Below are positions 6,462 to 6,533 of a stretch of 6,533 nt of DNA, in pieces. This stretch comes from Aquabacterium sp. (lineage in GTDB: Bacteria; Pseudomonadota; Gammaproteobacteria; Burkholderiales; Burkholderiaceae_C), in assembly GCA_017989885.1 (NCBI GenBank), contig JAGNPA010000108.1, positions 1-6,533 on the forward strand, in the 5' to 3' direction. A program made the translations under genes and the position numbers. Within the stretch, counting starts at the first letter, position 1; each line of letters starts with the position of its first letter. The notes under the pieces are model-generated. The model did not search any database. It had not been told where the DNA came from and saw nothing but the letters and a program-made list of their open reading frames with translations.

Positions 6462-6483
6462 GCCTGATGGCCGCACGGACAGC

Positions 6484-6507
6484 ACAACGGCCCTTTCGGG
6501 CCGTTGT
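6484..6507 (+). terminator. Hairpin terminator after amiC
   Basis: ACAACGGCCC (6484-6493) pairs perfectly with GGGCCGTTGT (6498-6507) around a TTTC loop, a 10-bp GC-rich stem starting 22 bases after the amiC stop. Only a short, interrupted T-rich tail (CGTTGG) follows on the plus strand, and the minus strand has no T run at all. It is therefore a likely terminator of the tsaE-amiC transcript, though the weak tail leaves its efficiency open. Confidence 0.7.
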
Positions 6508-6533
6508 CGTTGGTGGGCAGCAGGGTTGACAGC
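6508..6533. other. Window edge downstream of amiC, no gene visible
   Basis: These last 26 bases hold no recognisable coding start. A TTGACA hexamer occurs at 6526-6531 and could be the -35 of a downstream gene, but the window ends before any -10. In related cluster layouts mutL follows the amidase; nothing here can confirm that. Confidence 0.3.

Overview
The window looks like an ordinary chromosomal stretch from a high-GC betaproteobacterium, most likely Burkholderiales (Comamonadaceae-like). The evidence is strong G/C bias at third codon positions, dense packing with genes abutting or overlapping, and the protein sequences themselves. The taxonomic call is inferred from sequence feel and gene order, not from a search. 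Six protein-coding genes account for nearly all of the DNA. I see no rRNA, tRNA, CRISPR array, insertion sequence, phage gene or toxin-antitoxin pair.

Layout from left to right. (1) Bases 1-1278, minus strand: the first 426 codons of a polytopic membrane glycosyltransferase of the GT39/ArnT-like GT-C superfamily, cut off by the window edge. (2) Bases 1279-1410: a 132-base divergent intergenic region with a plausible sigma-70 promoter facing the glycosyltransferase. (3) 1411-2277, plus: a YpfJ-type membrane-anchored zinc metallopeptidase. (4) 2319-3296, plus: a zinc-free MDR-family NADPH:quinone oxidoreductase, probably co-transcribed with ypfJ. (5) 3286-4482, minus: queG, epoxyqueuosine reductase, whose 3' end overlaps the oxidoreductase tail to tail by 11 bases. 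(6) 4477-4995, plus: tsaE, the ATPase of the tRNA t6A machinery, starting head to head with queG. (7) 4992-6461, plus: amiC-type N-acetylmuramoyl-L-alanine amidase with a Tat-like signal peptide, overlapping tsaE by 4 bases (ATGA). (8) A perfect 10-bp hairpin at 6484-6507 that probably terminates the tsaE-amiC transcript.

Functionally, queG and tsaE act on the tRNA anticodon loop: queuosine at position 34 and t6A at position 37. The queG / tsaE-amidase neighbourhood matches the long-known proteobacterial cluster (in E. coli queG diverges from nnr-tsaE-amiB-mutL-miaA-hfq), except that nnr is absent here. With nnr gone, the queG and tsaE starts have come together so that both start codons can fall in one ATGCAT palindrome. 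The amidase acts in the periplasm on septal peptidoglycan. The peptidase, oxidoreductase and glycosyltransferase have no obvious link to the cluster.

I found no previously undescribed system. The points worth a second look are mostly architectural: the shared queG/tsaE start, the queG/oxidoreductase tail overlap, the long Pro/Ala linker in the amidase, and a glycosyltransferase whose long antisense reading frame could be mistaken for a gene.
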